A stretch of 64,000 nucleotides of DNA, from assembly GCF_001189915.1 (NCBI RefSeq), contig NZ_LFLS01000009.1:1-64000 (forward strand), written 5' to 3'. The translations under genes and the position numbers were made by a program. The stretch comes from Herbaspirillum autotrophicum (GTDB lineage Bacteria > Pseudomonadota > Gammaproteobacteria > Burkholderiales > Burkholderiaceae_D). Under the pieces are notes generated by a model. It was not told the origin of the DNA. It did no database searches and saw only the letters and a program-made list of their open reading frames with translations. This document shows, one piece after another, positions 61,031 through 64,000 of the stretch (positions are counted from its first letter, which is position 1; each line of letters begins with the position of its first letter).

Positions 61031-62197
61031 TTTGCTGAGCAGGCGCATCGCCTGTTCCAGACCGTCGATGGTCAGGCCATACATGCGATTGCCCATCAGT
61101 TGCCGGATCAGCGCGATCGATTGCCGGTATTGCCACAAGCCTTCGGGTTCCGGATTGAGCCAGACGTGATTGGCGAAGGTCGAGGTCAGCCGTTGCAGCC
61201 AGACGGCGCCGGCTTCTTCATTGTTGTATTCAACCGAACCGCCGGGTTGCACGATTTCATAAGGACTCATGGTGGCATCGCCGACCAGAATCAGTTTGGT
61301 ATCGGGCGTATATTTGCGCAACACATCCCAGGTCGGAAAACGCTCGGCGTGACGGCGACGGTTGTTCTTCCACAGAAAATCATAGACGCAATTGTGGAAG
61401 TAAAAGAATTCCATATTCTTGAATTCGGTGCGGGATGCGGAAAACAGTTCTTCCGTGCGGGCGATGTGATCGTCCATCGAGCCGCCGACATCAAACAGCA
61501 TCAAGACCTTGATATTGTTCTTGCGCTCGGCGCGCATGCGGATGTCGAGGTAGCCGGCATTGTTGGCAGTGGCGCGGATGGTGTCATCCAGCGCCAATTC
61601 ATCTTCCAGGCCATGACGCGCAAACTTGCGCAGTCGTCGCAACGCAATCTTGATATTGCGGGTACCGAGTTCGCGCTCGCCGTCGTAATCTTTATAAGTG
61701 CGTTCGTCCCACACCTTGACCGCGCTGCGGTTGCGGCTCTCGCCGCCGATGCGGATGCCTTCCGGATTGAAGCCGCCGTTGCCGAACGGCGAGGTGCCGC
61801 CGGTGCCAATCCATTTGCTGCCGCCTTCGTGTCGTTCCTTTTGCTCCTTGAGCAATTCGCGCATGCGGTCCATCAGCTTTTCATAGCCGAATTTTTCCAG
61901 TGCCGCCTTTTGTTCCGGCGTCAGTTCCCGCTGCATGCGCTTGAGCAGCCAGTCGAGCGGAATTTCCGGATTCTTTTCAAAGACCGTTTCGATGCCTTTG
62001 AAATAGCTGCCGAAGGCCTTGTCGAATTTGTCGAAGTTGGCTTCATCCTTGACCAGCGTCATGCGCGACAAGTAATAGAAATCGTCGAGCGACGGCGAGA
62101 TGACGTTTTTTTGCATGGCTTCGAGCAAGACCAGAAACTCCTTGATCGAGACCGGAATGCGGGCATCTTTAAGCGTGAAAAAGAAATCGATTAGCAT
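61028..62197 (-). CDS. VWA domain-containing CoxE-like protein
   Basis: A 389-residue protein with a C-terminal von Willebrand A domain. The MIDAS motif is present as FDVGGSMDDH (DxGxS form). The N-terminal half is helical and charged (RMQRELTPEQKAALEKFGYEKLMDRMRELLKEQKERHEGG), with a Gly-rich linker. Proteins of this kind pair with MoxR-type AAA ATPases in metal-cofactor insertion and membrane-complex maturation (the CoxE/CoxD and MoxR families). The partner ATPase is two genes upstream. ATG 62197 is preferred to an upstream TTG. Confidence 0.88.
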   Translation of the reverse strand: MLIDFFFTLKDARIPVSIKEFLVLLEAMQKNVISPSLDDFYYLSRMTLVKDEANFDKFDKAFGSYFKGIETVFEKNPEIPLDWLLKRMQRELTPEQKAALEKFGYEKLMDRMRELLKEQKERHEGGSKWIGTGGTSPFGNGGFNPEGIRIGGESRNRSAVKVWDERTYKDYDGERELGTRNIKIALRRLRKFARHGLEDELALDDTIRATANNAGYLDIRMRAERKNNIKVLMLFDVGGSMDDHIARTEELFSASRTEFKNMEFFYFHNCVYDFLWKNNRRRHAERFPTWDVLRKYTPDTKLILVGDATMSPYEIVQPGGSVEYNNEEAGAVWLQRLTSTFANHVWLNPEPEGLWQYRQSIALIRQLMGNRMYGLTIDGLEQAMRLLSK

Positions 62198-62218
62198 GAC
62201 ATGGCGCAACAGCGTTGC

Positions 62219-62806
62219 TTAGCGTCCCAGTTTGTATTGCAGGTGGTGTTTGATGGTGGGCCATTCGGATTCGATGATCGAAAACACGACCGTGTCACGC
62301 AGCGAACCATCGGGGCTGCGCTGATGATTGCGCAGGATGCCGTCCTGCTTGGCGCCGAGGCGGGCGATGGCGGTGCGTGACTGCTGGTTGATCCAGTGGG
62401 TGCGGAATTCGACGGCGATGCAATGCAGCGACTCGAAGGCATGCGTCAGCATCATCAGTTTGCATTCGGTATTGATGCCGGTGCGCTGGGCGCTGGCGGC
62501 AGTCCAGGTGCTGCCGATTTCCAGCCGGCGGTTGATGGCGTCGGCATTCATGTAGGTCGTCATGCCGCACAGGGCGCCGGTATCATGGCGTCGCATCACG
62601 AACGGCAACATGCTGCCCTGAGCCTGCAAGGCCAGCCGCCGTTCGATTTCGGCCGCCATGTTTTCCGGCTTGGGCACCGAGGTGTACCAGAGCTTCCACA
62701 GCTTGCCATCGGATACTGCCGCGATCAGTGCATCGTGATGATCCGGCGACAAAGGTTCCAGCGTGGCGTACTGGCCCTTGAGCGTGATCGGGTGCAAGAA
62801 TTGCAT
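62219..62806 (-). CDS. GNAT-family N-acetyltransferase, RimJ/RimL-like
   Basis: A 195-residue GNAT close to the ribosomal-protein acetyltransferase style. Typical are TLEPLSPDHHDALIAAV at the N-terminus, LEIGSTWTAASAQRTGINTECKLMML (the acetyl-CoA site region) and RTHWINQQSRTAIARLGAKQDGILRNHQ. The acceptor cannot be inferred. It lies between the MoxR ATPase gene and the VWA gene on the same strand, with 53- and 21-base gaps. Confidence 0.85.
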   Translation of the reverse strand: MQFLHPITLKGQYATLEPLSPDHHDALIAAVSDGKLWKLWYTSVPKPENMAAEIERRLALQAQGSMLPFVMRRHDTGALCGMTTYMNADAINRRLEIGSTWTAASAQRTGINTECKLMMLTHAFESLHCIAVEFRTHWINQQSRTAIARLGAKQDGILRNHQRSPDGSLRDTVVFSIIESEWPTIKHHLQYKLGR

Positions 62807-62859
62807 GACAGCCTCCCTGATGTGCGATTACTGCTGTGAACGCATGGATGCGACTTGAC

Positions 62860-63714
62860 TCAGCGATGGGATCTGGACATCTGCGCCAGACGTTCGAACA
62901 GATGCACATCCTGTTCATTTTTCAGCAGCGCGCCATGCAGCGGCGGCACGCCGGTCTTGCCGGTGGCGCCGAGCAGGGCATGCTGGGAAATGTCTTCGGC
63001 CAGCAACAGCTTGATCCAGTCAATCAGTTCCGAGGTCGATGGCTTCTTCTTGAGGCCGGGCACATCGCGCACTTCATAAAAAGTTTGCAGCGCCTGCGCC
63101 AGCAAATCCCGTTTCAGGTGCGGGAAGTGCACTTCGACAATCTGTTCCATGGTGTCTTTGTCGGGGAACCTGATGTAATGAAAGAAGCAGCGGCGCAGGA
63201 AGGCGTCCGGCAATTCCTTTTCATTATTGGAGGTAATGATGACCAGCGGCCGATGTATCGCGCGCACCATTTCGCGCGTTTCATAGACATAAAATTCCAT
63301 GCGGTCGAGTTCGCGCAGCAAGTCGTTGGGGAACTCGATATCGGCCTTGTCGATTTCATCGATCAGCAGGACTTGCGGCTCGTCGGCAGTAAATGCCTGC
63401 CACAAGACACCCTTGACGATGTAGTTGTGGATATCCTTGACCCGTTCATCGCCCAGTTGCGAATCACGCAAACGCGATACGGCGTCGTATTCGTACAATC
63501 CCTGTTGCGCCTTGGTTGTGGATTTGACATGCCATTGCAACAGTGGCCGCTGCAAAGCCGCCGCCACTTCTTCGGCCAGCATGGTTTTGCCGGTGCCCGG
63601 TTCACCCTTGATGAGCAACGGGCGCTGCAACGTCAGGGCAGCATTGACCGCAAGTTTGAGATCGTCGGTCGTAACATAACTGGCGGAACCTTCAAATCGT
63701 GTTTCTTGTCGCAT
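62860..63714 (-). CDS. MoxR-family AAA+ ATPase
   Basis: A 284-residue AAA+ ATPase. The Walker A is KGEPGTGKTMLAEEV (about residue 38), the Walker B is VLLIDEIDKAD, and sensor-1-like VIITSNNEKELPDAFLRRCFFHYIRFPD follows. MoxR ATPases act as chaperones with VWA partners, and the CoxE-like VWA gene two genes downstream fits. ATG 63714 is the first gene of the run. Confidence 0.93.
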   Translation of the reverse strand: MRQETRFEGSASYVTTDDLKLAVNAALTLQRPLLIKGEPGTGKTMLAEEVAAALQRPLLQWHVKSTTKAQQGLYEYDAVSRLRDSQLGDERVKDIHNYIVKGVLWQAFTADEPQVLLIDEIDKADIEFPNDLLRELDRMEFYVYETREMVRAIHRPLVIITSNNEKELPDAFLRRCFFHYIRFPDKDTMEQIVEVHFPHLKRDLLAQALQTFYEVRDVPGLKKKPSTSELIDWIKLLLAEDISQHALLGATGKTGVPPLHGALLKNEQDVHLFERLAQMSRSHR

Positions 63715-63983
63715 GGCGGATTGGTATCAGGATAGAAGTGATGGATATCGGCCAGTATAAGGGGAAACCAGCGGAAAATAATTGTTACATTTTTTTCCCG
63801 TGGTTTGGCCGGTGCACAGGCCGTTGAAATTGTGAATTTCATCCCCATATCCGCAGTCACGTGTGTCGATCAGTGTCGACAGTCTCGACGTCCCGGAAGC
63901 GTCTGTTTATTACCCCAGTTTCCCGGCGGCAGATGTCGGTATCCGATATCTGTCGCTGAAATGAGTTTGAATAAGAGTCACCA

Positions 63984-64000
63984 ATGAAATTTCTTTTGCT
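63984..64000 (+). CDS. Start of an unidentified gene cut by the window end
   Basis: ATG 63984 begins MKFLL and runs off the window, looking like the start of a signal peptide. The upstream sequence (AATAAGAGTCACCA) has a weak ribosome site. Too little is present to identify it. Confidence 0.3.

Noticed and set aside
1-64000. tRNA, rRNA, insertion sequences, prophage or integrative element
   Set aside because: No cloverleaf, rRNA segment, transposase, integrase or terminal repeats were seen on reading both strands. A tRNAscan and ISfinder search would settle it.

Overview
The window is a chromosomal stretch of a Gram-negative betaproteobacterium, most likely Burkholderiales and plausibly Oxalobacteraceae. 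Evidence is the EF-P with Arg32 beside EarP, a cyd operon carrying CydP and CydX, the gene styles and an evenly GC-rich, strongly codon-biased sequence. The taxon is inferred from protein style, not from a marker gene. I saw no rRNA, tRNA, insertion sequence, integrase or CRISPR array, and nothing looks freshly acquired.

Layout. 1-8.2 kb: a DJ-1/PfpI protein, a LysR regulator, a valine-catabolism pair (mmsA, mmsB) behind an orphan branched-chain-type binding protein, a methyltransferase, and a denD-like dehydrogenase divergent from a FadR-type regulator. 8.2-11.4 kb: EF-P with its rhamnosyltransferase EarP, then ohrR-ohr with two visible operators. 11.4-15.9 kb: a cytochrome bd operon (GbsR/MarR-type regulator, cydP, cydA, cydB, the 55-residue cydX and a DUF2867 gene). 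16-19.7 kb: an orphan DISM-type histidine kinase, an acetyltransferase and a LysR regulator. 19.9-24.5 kb: a ureide cluster (uraD, MFS transporter, allantoate amidohydrolase-like enzyme, M20 hydrolase). 24.6-26.3 kb: three small detoxification-type genes.

26.8-39.7 kb is a complete pelABCDEFG operon for the Pel polysaccharide. It is preceded by a 27-codon leader ORF whose stop overlaps the TTG start of pelA. Two orphan small ORFs follow, then a membrane GGDEF-EAL protein with a damaged cyclase motif (GGDAF) and an intact EAL domain. The latter is a plausible phosphodiesterase for the c-di-GMP pool that PelD reads. 43.6-49.1 kb: a membrane protein, a TetR regulator, a bactofilin, purU and an acyl-CoA ligase.

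49.1-61 kb is a metal-resistance block. One minus-strand run encodes a Zn/Cd/Pb P-type ATPase, a Cys/His-rich protein, a TolC-like lipoprotein, a multicopper oxidase, a cupredoxin, a DUF411 protein and a CusF-like protein, with a PbrR/CadR regulator divergent from the ATPase. Then come copA-cueR and, divergently, copZ, each with its own CueR-type box. 61-63.7 kb holds a MoxR ATPase, a GNAT and a VWA (CoxE-like) protein in one run; the window ends just inside a further ORF.

Most genes are familiar families. The least explained features are the coupled leader ORF in front of pelA, the DUF2867 gene coupled to cydX, the TolC-containing metal operon without an RND pump, and the small ORFs downstream of pelG.
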